Assembly (NCBI GenBank): GCA_029226955.1
Contig: JAQXZA010000012.1
Span: 1 to 64,000 of the forward strand
DNA from: Clostridia bacterium
GTDB taxonomy: Bacteria; Bacillota; Clostridia; Oscillospirales; Acutalibacteraceae
DNA: 64,000 nucleotides
Reading direction: 5' to 3'
Shown: positions 49,542 through 59,976 of the stretch, one piece after another
How positions within the stretch are numbered: position 1 is the first letter of the stretch
Layout: every line of letters starts with the position of its first letter
Notes under the pieces: model-generated
Database searches by the model: none
Seen by the model: the letters and a program-made list of their open reading frames with translations, nothing else
Told to the model about the DNA's origin: nothing
Made by a program: the position numbers and the translations under genes

Positions 49542-52500
49542 ATGAAATATTCTGAGTTAATCAGTTTCAATCCCATTGAGGATGTCATACAGCTTGTAAC
49601 AGCTGGAGATACCAATAAGGCTCGTGAGTATGTAAAAACCTATGTTATGTCTGATTCAATGGCAGAAGCTTTACAGGCTCCGATTATTGACCAATTGCAA
49701 ATGGACGAGGTGGTTGATAACAAAGGCGTGCTGGTAGTTGGTAACTATGGTACCGGTAAATCTCACTTGATGTCCGTTATCTCTGCTATTGCAACGGATG
49801 CTGACAATTTGCAGTATCTACAAAATCGTAAGTTTGCCAAGCAGATGGAACCTATTGCTGGCAAATTTGAAGTTCTGCGCATTGAGATCGGTGGTCTTGT
49901 TATGCCTCTGTATGATGTCATAATGGGCGATGTGCAGGATGACTTTGATAGTCGTGGTATCAAATTTGAAGTACCTGAATACGGCAGCGTAAAGAGCCTT
50001 AAGACCGTTATCAAAAATATGATGATTGCCTTCTCTAAGAAGTATCCTGATAAGGGTTATTTGATCATCGTTGATGAGTTCCTGTCTTATCTTTCTTCCC
50101 GTGATGAGAGAGAAATCGTTCTTGACCTTGAATTCTTTCGTGCTCTTGGTGAGATGTGTTCTAAGTCCAAGTTGCGTGTCATTTTTGGCATGCAGGAGAA
50201 AATTTTTGATAATCCTCGCTTCAGCTTCGTGGCCGACACACTGAAACACGTTAGTGATCGTTTCACTCAACTTATTATTACAAAGGAAGCTACATCCTAT
50301 GTTGTGTCTGAGCGTATTTTGAAAAAAACGCCCGAGCAAAAAGCAATGATTCGCAAACACCTTGAACAGTTCTGTGGTCTTTATACCGGCATGTCATCCA
50401 GATTGGAAGAATTTGTGGACTTGTTCCCGATTCATCCTTCCTACATTGACGTATTTAATAAAATTTATTTGATAGAGAATCGCCACATCCTGAAGAATAT
50501 CTCGGTAACCATCAAGAGCATCTTTAACACCGAGGTTCCTCAGAATGCACCGGGCATCATTTCCTTCGATAACTATTGGCCTGCAATCAAGTCTAATGGT
50601 CTGCTGAAGAGCGATGTGACCATCAGTCGTGTTGTGAATGCCAGCCAGCAGTTGGAAGATATTATCAACCGTGCTTTCCCGAAAGCTGTGTACAAGCCTC
50701 TGGCGACAAAGATTATCTATGCTTTGAGTGTGCACAGGCTTACTACCAACGGTCTGGATGTGCAGTTTGGCATGACTGCGGAAAATTTAAAGGATGACCT
50801 GTGCCTGTATCTGCCTATGCCGGAGCAAGATGCAGATTTTCTGCTTTCTCTCATCAAAACCACTTTGCGTGACATCATGACTACCGTTTCCGGTCAATTC
50901 ATCATTTATAACGATGCAAACAATCAGTATTACATTGACGTGGATAAAATTGTGGACTACGATGCAAAGATTAAGCAGAAGGCTTCCATTCTGGCTGATG
51001 GGGAATTGAACCGCTATTTCTATGATGTTGTTTATCGGTGCTTGGAGTGGGACGCAAAGCAATATGTTACCAACTTCAATATTTATGAATATGATCTAAA
51101 TTGGGATTCTCACAATATTTTCCGTGAAGGATACTTGTTTATGGGTCTGCCAGGAGAGCGTAGCACTGCCCAGCCGGAGCGTGATTTCTATATTCATATC
51201 ATGCCTCCTTATGACGAGAACGGCAGTTGTGTGAAGAATCTTACTGATGAAGTATATCTGTACTTCAAATCCTCGGATGAATTCCGTGAAATTATGAGCT
51301 TCTATGCTGCAGCACAGAGTCTTGCCCAGATCAGCGAAGGTAAAGATAAGGAAGCATACAATAACAAGGCGAATATACTCCGTAAGAGTCTAATTAAGTA
51401 TCTGAATGAAAATAAGAACACTTGCTTCGATGTAATTTATCAAGGTAAGAAGCGTCAGATGATTGAAGCTTTGAGAGGTCGCTATAACCGTGACATGACC
51501 TTCAAGGATACCATCGACCTTGCAGCGTCACTGTGTCTCGATGAGTATTTTTGTGATAAGTACCCGGACTTCCCGATTATGAAGACCAAGATTACCCGCC
51601 GCAACATGGCAGACTGTGCTCGTGCGGCGTTTGACCATTTTGCTGGAAGAAAGACGCAGCAGTCTACATTAATGCTTCAAAGCTTTGGCATTCTGGATGG
51701 CGACAAAATTCGTCCAGAAGGCTCCAAGTATGCAGCTTACTACATTGACCAAATTCGTAAGCTGCCGCCGCAAGGCGTTCTGAATTATTCTGACATATTT
51801 GAGCCTTGCTTCATGGATACATATATCGAGAAGAAGTTCAAGATTGAGTTTATCTTTACTCCAATCATTTTCTTGTCTATGGTGTATGGTGGATATGCTG
51901 TTATTACAACAAAAGGCGGAAAGACCATCACAGCTTCCAATTTGGATCAGATTCCAAAGACCAATGTTACGGATCTGTACGAGTTCAAATATCTGTCTAG
52001 ACCAGCTCAGATTTCTATGGCCGAACTTAAGAAGCTGTTTGAAGTGCTGGATATCAATCCTGCATTATTGGATAATCCGAATGACCGTGAGAAAGGTGTG
52101 GCTTATCTGCTTACCAAGGCACAGAAGCTGGCTAACTCTGCTGTACTGTCAGCAAACAAGTTGAATAATGGATTCGACCTGTGGGGAGAGCCTTTGGCAA
52201 ATACCGCAGAGGTCGCTATGCTACAGAAGGCTTGTGCTGCTGTTAGGGACGAGTTTAGCAACTATCAGTCGAAGTTCAACACTCCTGCTAAACTGAATAA
52301 CTTTAGTCTTTCTATGGAACAGGTTGATACGCTGGCTGAACAAATCGCACAGATGTTGAAGATTCCGCAGTTTTTAAGCTTCAAGTCCGGTTGTGCTGAT
52401 ATAGTTTCTTATATTGCAAACATTGAATATATTAATTTGGGTGAAGCATTCAAAGCAGAGGTTGATTCTGCGAAAGCCGAGTTTCGTGCTATCCGTGATA

Positions 52501-53234
52501 GTATCATGGATGGTGCTTCTGGCGAAGTTGCTGCTCAGAAGGTTGATGTTGTCCTGTCCAAAGTGAAGGAAAAATATATCAACATCTATTTTGAAAACCA
52601 TAAAAAGAAGAGACTGGATATTACCGATGCCCAGCGAAGAGGAAAAATTCAGGAAGGTCGTTCACTGGCAAGTCTACGCAAACTACGATCCATTGAAATT
52701 TTGTCCGCTGCTAAGCTGACCGATATTGAGACCGAAATGTCCAGTATCAAGGTCTGCTATGAACTGACACCGGAAGAACTGAAAACTACGCACATTTGTC
52801 CGCACTGCCGCTATCATCTTGACGATAAGGTGAAACCAGTATACGGTCAGTTGGACAATCTGGAAATTCGTATTGATGACCTGCTTACCGAGTGGACACA
52901 GACTCTACTCAATACTATTTCTGATCCGATCGTTGCCAGCCAAAAGAAGTTCCTGTCCACCGAACAGCAACGGGCAATTGACGATTTTATTTCAAGTGGC
53001 ACTCTGCCAAAGCGTGTGGACGACTTCTTTGTTAAGGCTATCAACGCATTGCTGAAGGGCTTTGAACCGGTGGTTATCGATATTGATGATCTGATGGAAA
53101 AACTGGAACAAATGCCGCCGATGGATGAAGCATCCTTCAAGGCAAAGGTAAACGAGCTGATTTCTTCCTATACAAAGGGTAAGGATTCTGGCAAACTGCG
53201 TATCGTTGTGAAACGCAGAGAAAGTGAGGGTTAA
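49542..53234 (+). CDS. brxC: BREX ATPase BrxC/PglY (DUF6079)
   Basis: 1230 residues from the ATG at 49542 (MKYSELISFNP), which follows AAGGAGGAG. The Walker A is LVVGNYGTGKSHLMSV (about residue 65) and the Walker B YLIIVDEFLSYLS (about residue 175). A CPHCRYHLDD zinc-ribbon half-site lies near residue 1085. BrxC ATPases are essential for BREX defence and methylation. It sits between brxF and pglX and its stop abuts the pglX start (TAAATG). Base composition is visibly GC-richer than that of the following methyltransferase start. Confidence 0.9.
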   Translation: MKYSELISFNPIEDVIQLVTAGDTNKAREYVKTYVMSDSMAEALQAPIIDQLQMDEVVDNKGVLVVGNYGTGKSHLMSVISAIATDADNLQYLQNRKFAKQMEPIAGKFEVLRIEIGGLVMPLYDVIMGDVQDDFDSRGIKFEVPEYGSVKSLKTVIKNMMIAFSKKYPDKGYLIIVDEFLSYLSSRDEREIVLDLEFFRALGEMCSKSKLRVIFGMQEKIFDNPRFSFVADTLKHVSDRFTQLIITKEATSYVVSERILKKTPEQKAMIRKHLEQFCGLYTGMSSRLEEFVDLFPIHPSYIDVFNKIYLIENRHILKNISVTIKSIFNTEVPQNAPGIISFDNYWPAIKSNGLLKSDVTISRVVNASQQLEDIINRAFPKAVYKPLATKIIYALSVHRLTTNGLDVQFGMTAENLKDDLCLYLPMPEQDADFLLSLIKTTLRDIMTTVSGQFIIYNDANNQYYIDVDKIVDYDAKIKQKASILADGELNRYFYDVVYRCLEWDAKQYVTNFNIYEYDLNWDSHNIFREGYLFMGLPGERSTAQPERDFYIHIMPPYDENGSCVKNLTDEVYLYFKSSDEFREIMSFYAAAQSLAQISEGKDKEAYNNKANILRKSLIKYLNENKNTCFDVIYQGKKRQMIEALRGRYNRDMTFKDTIDLAASLCLDEYFCDKYPDFPIMKTKITRRNMADCARAAFDHFAGRKTQQSTLMLQSFGILDGDKIRPEGSKYAAYYIDQIRKLPPQGVLNYSDIFEPCFMDTYIEKKFKIEFIFTPIIFLSMVYGGYAVITTKGGKTITASNLDQIPKTNVTDLYEFKYLSRPAQISMAELKKLFEVLDINPALLDNPNDREKGVAYLLTKAQKLANSAVLSANKLNNGFDLWGEPLANTAEVAMLQKACAAVRDEFSNYQSKFNTPAKLNNFSLSMEQVDTLAEQIAQMLKIPQFLSFKSGCADIVSYIANIEYINLGEAFKAEVDSAKAEFRAIRDSIMDGASGEVAAQKVDVVLSKVKEKYINIYFENHKKKRLDITDAQRRGKIQEGRSLASLRKLRSIEILSAAKLTDIETEMSSIKVCYELTPEELKTTHICPHCRYHLDDKVKPVYGQLDNLEIRIDDLLTEWTQTLLNTISDPIVASQKKFLSTEQQRAIDDFISSGTLPKRVDDFFVKAINALLKGFEPVVIDIDDLMEKLEQMPPMDEASFKAKVNELISSYTKGKDSGKLRIVVKRRESEG

Positions 53235-55717
53235 ATGAAACCGAGAAAATTGACAAAAGAGGACATTGATAAAGTACGAAACATAGAGGGTTTCCCCATC
53301 GGTAGTGACGAGGATATTATCGCACTCTCAGATGCACCTATGTATACTGCATGTCCAAACCCGTTCATTGCTTCATTTTTGGAAGAATACGGAACGGTAT
53401 ATGATGAAGAAAGAGATGAATGTGTGCATGTTCCGTATACAGATGATGTTGCCGAAGACAAGCATGATTTGATATATAATATTCATACCTATCATACAAA
53501 GTGCCACCAAAAGCAATTATGACATATTTAGAGCATTACACAAAACCTGGTGATGTTGTTTTGGATGCGTTCTCTGGTTCAGGGATGACCGGAATAGCTG
53601 CACAATTATGTCCTAGTGGGCAAAGAAACGCTATTCTTATTGATTTATCGCCGTATGCTTCATTTATAAGCATGAATTATAACACTCCTAATGATGAAAA
53701 AATTATTTTCGATTTGGAAGCAATTATAAGTGATTTAGAATCGCAATACGGTGACTTTTACCGAACTAATCATGTGGTGGATGGTCATGTTCAAAAAGGA
53801 ATTGATGGACGAAATATTGAGGGAACAATAAATTATACTATTTGGTCGGATGTTTTCTTCTGCCCACATTGCGGTCATGAGATGGTCTATTATCATTCTG
53901 CACTTGATGGAAGAATGAAAGCAATGAAAAAGTTTAATTGCCCTGAGTGTAATTTTGAGATTACAAAAGCCAATATGATTCTCAAAAAGACGACAGAAGT
54001 CGATGCTTCAGGTAAATTGTATGAGTTTGTTCAAAAAAAACCAGTTCTTATTAATTATTCTATTGGAAAAAAGCGTTTCTTTAAAGAGCCAGACGAGTGT
54101 GATTTGAAAAAAATCGCAGAAGCCCGTCCGACAAAATGGATTCCAAGAGATGAATTGCCAGTTGGATATAATACAGAACAGCCGAAGCATTCTCATGGGA
54201 TGTGTTGGGTGAATTCATTCTACACCAGTAGAACACAGTTATTCTTAAGTGAAGCGTATGATAGATTTAGGAAAGATAAGAAAAAGATATTCTTGTTTAC
54301 AAGCATTTTGCCTAAAATGACACTTTTAAATCGATATATGCCTGAACACGGAAGTCGAGCCTTAGTTGGACCAATGGTGGGTACATATTATGTTCCATCT
54401 TTAAGTGTAGAAAACAATGTTATTAATCAGCTTCGTTTTCAATTGCAAAAACTTGGTCATTTGTCTTACTCAAAAGGGAATGTGTTGGTTAGCAACCAAT
54501 CAGCAACAGATCTTAGCAATATTCCTGATAATAGCATTGATTATATTTTTGTTGACCCTCCATTTGGAGCAAATATCATGTACTCGGAGCTGAATTTTAT
54601 GCCCGAAAGCTGGCTGGGTATAAAAACTCAAAATAAGGAAGAGGCGATTGTTAATAATATACAAAAGAAGGCACTTCCTGAATACACAAATTTGATGTAC
54701 AGAAGTTTTGCAGAACTATTTCGAGTCTTAAAGCCTAATCATTGGATAACTATTGAATTTCATAATTCCAAAAATGCTGTATGGAATGCTATTCAGCAAA
54801 GTCTACTGGCGGCAGGATTTGTTATTGCAGATGTAAGAACCTTGAGCAAAGAAAAGAAAACGGTAATGCAGTACAAGTCTGATAACACTGTGGATCAAGA
54901 TCTTGTTATATCGGCCTATAAACCTAAGGATAGTTTTAGAAAATCATTTCTAAGTAAAGTGGGTAGTGAAGATACCGCATGGGAGTTTACAAGACATCAT
55001 TTAGAAAATCTTCCAGTTGTTGTTGTTTCAAATGATAAGATTGAGGTGATTTCTGAAAGACAGGCTTTCTTACTATTTGACAGAATGGTAGCTTATCATA
55101 TTATGCAAGGATTGCCTGTGCCTATGAGTGCAACAGATTATTACCGCGGTCTCGACGAGAAATTCTTGAAACGTGATGGTATGTACTTCTTGGCTGATCA
55201 GGTCAACGAGTATGACACTGCAAGAATTAAGACCGATGTAGAAAACATTCAGTTGAGTATGTACGTTACTAATGAAAAGACCGCTATTTCTTGGTTGTAT
55301 CAGCAGCTGAGCGATGAGTTCGGTGGTCCGCAGACCTATGCAGAACTGCAACCGAAATTCATGCAGGAAGTTAAATCTATTGATAAGTTTGAAGCTATGC
55401 CGGAGCTGTCTACACTGCTGGAAGAAAACTTCTTGCAGGACGAAAAAGGCCGTTGGTATATTCCGAACACTACCAAGGAAGGCGATGTAATCAAACTGCG
55501 TGAAAAAAAATTGTGGAAGGAATTTGAAGGCTATATGAACTCAAAAGGCAAGCTGAAGTTGTTTCGTTCAGAAGCTATTCGTGTCGGCTTTTCTCGCCTC
55601 TGGAAAGATAAGAACTATCAGGCAATTGTTGATATTGCAGAACGACTGCCTGAGCAGACTATTCAGGAAGACGCAAATTTGCTTATGTACTATGATATTA
55701 GCTTGGGGAGAGTGTAA
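53235..55717 (+). pseudogene. pglX: BREX DNA methyltransferase PglX (type 3), frameshifted
   Basis: Adenine-specific methyltransferase that marks self DNA in BREX. The first frame ends at 53522 after IHTYHTKCHQKQL. The second frame supplies the expected continuation VPPKAIMTYLEHYTKPGDVVLDAFSGSGMTG, so one base (a G next to AAAG at 53498-53501) is missing. The length is 2483 nt, one short of 828 codons. Motif I is DAFSGSGMTG and motif IV is VDPPFGANIMYSEL. A zinc ribbon CPHCGHE...CPEC lies between them, and a target-recognition C-terminal region follows. As written, no full-length enzyme is made. Confidence 0.85.
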
Positions 55718-55729
55718 GGAGTTGAATAT

Positions 55730-56722
55730 ATGAAATTCACTGAATCTATGTTAGATAACTATTCTCAACCATTGAGTGCAACAGAGGATCAATACTGCCA
55801 AAATGCTATATGCATGGTCAGTGATGCTCTGAAACGCTTGGGTTTTACCGATGACGGCAAAGCAATCAGTCCGTTGTATCCGGATACATATGCATATTCT
55901 CTTCAACTGAGAAATGCAAGTAACAACCGAAAAATCAAACTATTTGTTCAAGGATCATATGCAAACAATACCAATGTACGTACGCAAAGTGATGTTGATA
56001 TCGCAGTAATCCAAGAGGAAGTGTTTATAACCGAATATCGTTCATCCGGATCAATCTATCCGCAGTCAGACTCAGATTATGGTTTTTTCACTGTACCAAA
56101 AGCTGCTAAAAGTTTTAAGGATGAAGTCCAAGAATGTCTCATCTATAAATTTGGGACAGATGTTGAGAGGAAGAACAAATCCATCAAGGTCCATGGTAAT
56201 ACATACAGAAAGGATGCGGATACGGTTCCGTGCAAACGGTATAGAGACTACCGTGGCGACTATAGTAAAAATGAGTCGAACTATGTTGGTGGTGTTGTGA
56301 TTACGCCCGATCATGGATCTCGTATTATCAATTATCCTGAGCAGCACATTGCAAACGGTCGAAGTAAAAATGTTGCAACGCATTATCATTATAAGAAGAT
56401 GGTACGCATAATGAAAAAAATGAGATATCTTATGGAAGATAGCTATTATCCTTCATACATAACAGCGGCATCAGGAGTTAATTCTTTTATGTTGGAATCA
56501 CTTCTGTGGAATATTGAAGATCCGTGGTATTTAGATAATTGTGGCATATACAGAAAGGTATTTGCTTTCAAGCAGATGATTACTTACCTTTCCTCTCATA
56601 AGGGCTCGTTTAAGTTATACAAAGAAGCAAACGGAATAAAGCCTTTGTGTGCAAACAACGAAGCTTACAATAATCTTTGTGCATTCGTTGATGTGCTTTC
56701 TTCGTTCTATGAGTACGAGTGA
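55730..56722 (+). CDS. CBASS cyclic-oligonucleotide synthase (CD-NTase)
   Basis: 330 residues. The nucleotidyltransferase core reads FVQGSYANNTNVRTQSDVDIAVI, with Gly75-Ser76 and metal-binding Asp88 and Asp90. The third carboxylate is Asp164 in KDADTVPC. This is the cGAS/DncV-like (SMODS) pattern. Such enzymes make a cyclic di- or trinucleotide on phage infection. AAGGAG precedes the ATG, 12 bases after pglX, and the effector gene follows at 15 bases. The nucleotide product cannot be read from the sequence. Confidence 0.88.
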   Translation: MKFTESMLDNYSQPLSATEDQYCQNAICMVSDALKRLGFTDDGKAISPLYPDTYAYSLQLRNASNNRKIKLFVQGSYANNTNVRTQSDVDIAVIQEEVFITEYRSSGSIYPQSDSDYGFFTVPKAAKSFKDEVQECLIYKFGTDVERKNKSIKVHGNTYRKDADTVPCKRYRDYRGDYSKNESNYVGGVVITPDHGSRIINYPEQHIANGRSKNVATHYHYKKMVRIMKKMRYLMEDSYYPSYITAASGVNSFMLESLLWNIEDPWYLDNCGIYRKVFAFKQMITYLSSHKGSFKLYKEANGIKPLCANNEAYNNLCAFVDVLSSFYEYE

Positions 56723-56737
56723 TTGGAGGAAAGTGGA

Positions 56738-57298
56738 ATGAACGAACATGTGAAAAAACTGATTAAGCCAATGGTTATTTTTGCTGCGATCATTTTTGCG
56801 TGCTGTTTCTTTATTAAAAAGCCAGAATCATATGATGACTATACTTCGTATTTAGGTTATTCTATTTCCGGTGTTTGTGTTCTTTTTGTTGTGTATGAAA
56901 GAGTATTATGGCGTATTATTCCTTGGAATAGACCACCAATCTTAAAAAAGAAGTATGCTGGTAAACTTTCATATGTGTATAAGAAACAACATGGTTTAAA
57001 AGATATCTCAATTCGTGTCAAGCAAACATGGCTTTCAGTTGAGATCACGACTAAAACAGACATCAATTCAAGTTATACCATCACGGGTACAATTGTGAAT
57101 GAGTACGGAATTGATGTGCTGTATTATACTTATATGACCGATCCTTCTGCTGTACATCAGGGAAAGAATCCCATTCAATACGGAACATGCCGAATGGTAT
57201 TGAATGATAATAACAAAAAAATTAAAGGTAAGTATTGGACTTCAAGTCAAACAGTTGGAGATTTGGAGTGGGAAGAGATTTCTGAAGGTAGGAGTTAA
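56738..57298 (+). CDS. Cap15-like CBASS effector (2TM plus beta-barrel, S-2TMbeta)
   Basis: 186 residues. Two membrane helices (about residues 9-27, PMVIFAAIIFACCFFI; and about 36-57, YLGYSISGVCVLFVVYERVLW) are followed by a beta-rich soluble domain (about residues 70-186) with WLSVEITTKTDINSSYTITG. This matches the SMODS-associated 2TM beta-strand effector family (Cap15), which binds the cyclic nucleotide and disrupts the inner membrane. The ATG at 56738 follows GGAGG. It overlaps neither neighbour: brxH starts two bases after its stop. Confidence 0.82.
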   Translation: MNEHVKKLIKPMVIFAAIIFACCFFIKKPESYDDYTSYLGYSISGVCVLFVVYERVLWRIIPWNRPPILKKKYAGKLSYVYKKQHGLKDISIRVKQTWLSVEITTKTDINSSYTITGTIVNEYGIDVLYYTYMTDPSAVHQGKNPIQYGTCRMVLNDNNKKIKGKYWTSSQTVGDLEWEEISEGRS

Positions 57299-57300
57299 CT

Positions 57301-59973
57301 ATGTATAACATCGGTGATTTTGCTTTTGATACAGTAGCTGGTGTCAATGTGCAGATCATGGAGCATATTGAGCTATGGGGATATACTTCCTATAAGGTGT
57401 TTAATCCAGCAACTGGGAATGTATATAGAGTATCAGAGGAACAATTACATATATGCGGTAATGAGACACATCTGGATGAGAATTATCTACGGTATATCAC
57501 ACTGCTCTCGAAAATCAAAAACGAGACCGCCAGTGGCTTTCTGTCTGCACTGGCAAGTGGAATTATCCCATTGCCGCATCAACTTCATGTGCTGAATCGT
57601 GCAATAGAGACAAATAACATCCGCTACATACTTGCAGATGAAGTGGGTCTTGGTAAAACCATAGAGGCTGGTATGATTATCAAAGAATTAAAGAGCCGTG
57701 GTCTTGTTAAGCGTATTCTGGTTGTTTGCCCGACCGGTCTGGTTACGCAGTGGGCATCAGAAATGCATGAGAAGTTCCACGAGAAATTTCATGTGATTTT
57801 ACCATCAGATTACGACACGATTCGACGCTTAACTGATGAGGAGGATGTTTATGGTCAATATGACCAAGTAATCTCTCCAATGGATTCTATTAAACCTATA
57901 GAAAAGCACGTTGGTTGGACCAATGAGCGTGTAAAAAAATATAACGAGGAACGCATTTATTCAATCATAAACAGCGGATGGGATCTGATCATCATTGATG
58001 AGGCTCACCGCGTTGCTGGTTCTTCCGGTGATGTGGCTAGATACAAGCTGGGCTATCTGCTGTCGCAGGCAAGCCCATATTTGCTGCTTCTGTCTGCAAC
58101 ACCTCACAATGGTAAGACTGAACCGTTCCTACGCCTTGTTCGATTGTTAGATAAAGAGGCATTCCCTAACGCAAAGTCTATTGTGAAGGAACAGGTGGCT
58201 CCATATATTATTCGTACTGAAAAGCGTGAGGCTATTGACAACAATGGTAATCTGCTATTTAAGAAGCGTATTACCCATCTTGTAGAACTGAAATGGGACG
58301 AGCGTCATACATTTCAACGTGAGCTGTATGAGTTGGTTAGTCACTATGTATCCCAGACATACGACAAAGCCAAGCACAATCGTAAAAAGAATATGTGCCT
58401 TATTTTCCTGCTGATTATTATGCAGCGTATGGTCACCAGTAGCACAGCGGCGGTGCGACAAAGCCTTGAACGTCGTTTGGAAGTATTAAAATCTCAGAAT
58501 ACTCGCATCAGTTCTTTGACAGAAACAGATCTGACCGAATTGGATATTGAAGATAATGTTGTTGACGCTTTGGAAGCAATATCTCTCAATATGTCAGAGG
58601 AAATCGATGAACTGGAGCATATAATCGCTGTAGCAAAACAGGCAGAGTTTCAGCACCCGGATGTTAAGGTGGAACGCCTTATTGATATTATTGACGAAGT
58701 CCTCAGCGAAGACCGAAACCAAAAAATTATCATTTTCACGGAATTTGTTGCCACGCAAAAGTATCTTCAGAATCTACTTGAAAACAGAGGCTTTACCGTT
58801 TCTATTCTGAATGGTAGCATGGGTATTGATGAGCGTAATGAAGCATTGCAGGAGTTCAAAACCAAAACCAGCGTCTTTATTTCTACAGATGCTGGTGGCG
58901 AAGGCTTAAACTTGCAGTTCTCCAATATTATTATCAATTATGATCTACCGTGGAATCCGATGAAAATCGAACAGCGTTGTGGTCGTGCAGACCGTATTGG
59001 ACAGCAACGTGATGTTCATATTTATAACTTTATTGTTGCGGATACAGTTGAGAACCGTGTTCGTGAAGTGTTGGAACAGAAGCTATCTGTCATCTTCAAA
59101 GAGCTGGGCGTTGATAAATACTCCGATGTTCTTGACAGCGAAGTAGCCGAGCTTAACTTCACAGAAGTATATATGAACTCTATCGGCAAACCTTCTTCCG
59201 TGGAGCGTAACATGTACCCAGTTGAGGCCGAAGTGAAACATCAAGTAGCAAATGTCCAGAAGTACAAGGATATCATCCGTGAGGAGAAGGATCTGACACA
59301 GCTTGTGGGAACCGAGTCCAATTTTGATGTAGATACAGCTCTTCGACAGATGTTGGCATATTATAAAAGTTGGAAAGGTCAAGACCTGCATCTGATTGAC
59401 CGAATCGGCATTAACGACGAAGAAGTCATCCAGCATTTGCACACCGAAATATTTCAGGACAGAAACTCCCGACTCATGTCGATAGGAATTAAAAATTTCC
59501 CTAATGAAGCCGGATATTTCATGTTGTGGGAACTGTCTATTTCCGATGAAGAAAGTGGTAAACGCATTATACCCATTTTTATCAATGAAAATTTTGTCCT
59601 CCGTCCGATGGCAGGAAAGCACATTATGGATGTATTCCTTGATAGCACCAGTAGGTTGATTATTGGTTCCGCTCCGAATATAACAGATGCAGATTACCGA
59701 CAACTCGAAAAGTTGAGTATGGATTTTGCCTATGACACTTTTATTGAATTGAAAGAGAAGCAGGGCAAGCTTAATCAGGAAAGTTACAACAAATATATGT
59801 ACGCCATACAACTCCGTGAAGATGCAGCGGGACATATTGGAATTGAAAATATCCGCCGTTCCAGACTAGCAAAACTGGAGCGTGAGAAGGCTTCTATTGA
59901 GGCTAAATATAAAAAAGGAAGCCAGATATTTCCTGACTTCCGCTTGATGATTCTTGTTAGATTGGAGACATAA
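57301..59973 (+). CDS. brxHII: BREX helicase BrxH (BrxHII-type, SNF2-like)
   Basis: 890 residues. Motif I is LADEVGLGKTIEAGMI (about residue 112), motif II is LIIIDEAHRVAG (about residue 233), motif III is LLLSATPHNGK, and motif VI is NPMKIEQRCGRADRIGQQRD (about residue 565). It is the SF2 helicase of type 3 BREX. GTAGGAG precedes the ATG. It follows the CBASS effector directly and precedes pglZ by three bases, so it is in the same operon. Confidence 0.9.
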   Translation: MYNIGDFAFDTVAGVNVQIMEHIELWGYTSYKVFNPATGNVYRVSEEQLHICGNETHLDENYLRYITLLSKIKNETASGFLSALASGIIPLPHQLHVLNRAIETNNIRYILADEVGLGKTIEAGMIIKELKSRGLVKRILVVCPTGLVTQWASEMHEKFHEKFHVILPSDYDTIRRLTDEEDVYGQYDQVISPMDSIKPIEKHVGWTNERVKKYNEERIYSIINSGWDLIIIDEAHRVAGSSGDVARYKLGYLLSQASPYLLLLSATPHNGKTEPFLRLVRLLDKEAFPNAKSIVKEQVAPYIIRTEKREAIDNNGNLLFKKRITHLVELKWDERHTFQRELYELVSHYVSQTYDKAKHNRKKNMCLIFLLIIMQRMVTSSTAAVRQSLERRLEVLKSQNTRISSLTETDLTELDIEDNVVDALEAISLNMSEEIDELEHIIAVAKQAEFQHPDVKVERLIDIIDEVLSEDRNQKIIIFTEFVATQKYLQNLLENRGFTVSILNGSMGIDERNEALQEFKTKTSVFISTDAGGEGLNLQFSNIIINYDLPWNPMKIEQRCGRADRIGQQRDVHIYNFIVADTVENRVREVLEQKLSVIFKELGVDKYSDVLDSEVAELNFTEVYMNSIGKPSSVERNMYPVEAEVKHQVANVQKYKDIIREEKDLTQLVGTESNFDVDTALRQMLAYYKSWKGQDLHLIDRIGINDEEVIQHLHTEIFQDRNSRLMSIGIKNFPNEAGYFMLWELSISDEESGKRIIPIFINENFVLRPMAGKHIMDVFLDSTSRLIIGSAPNITDADYRQLEKLSMDFAYDTFIELKEKQGKLNQESYNKYMYAIQLREDAAGHIGIENIRRSRLAKLEREKASIEAKYKKGSQIFPDFRLMILVRLET

Positions 59974-59976
59974 CAG

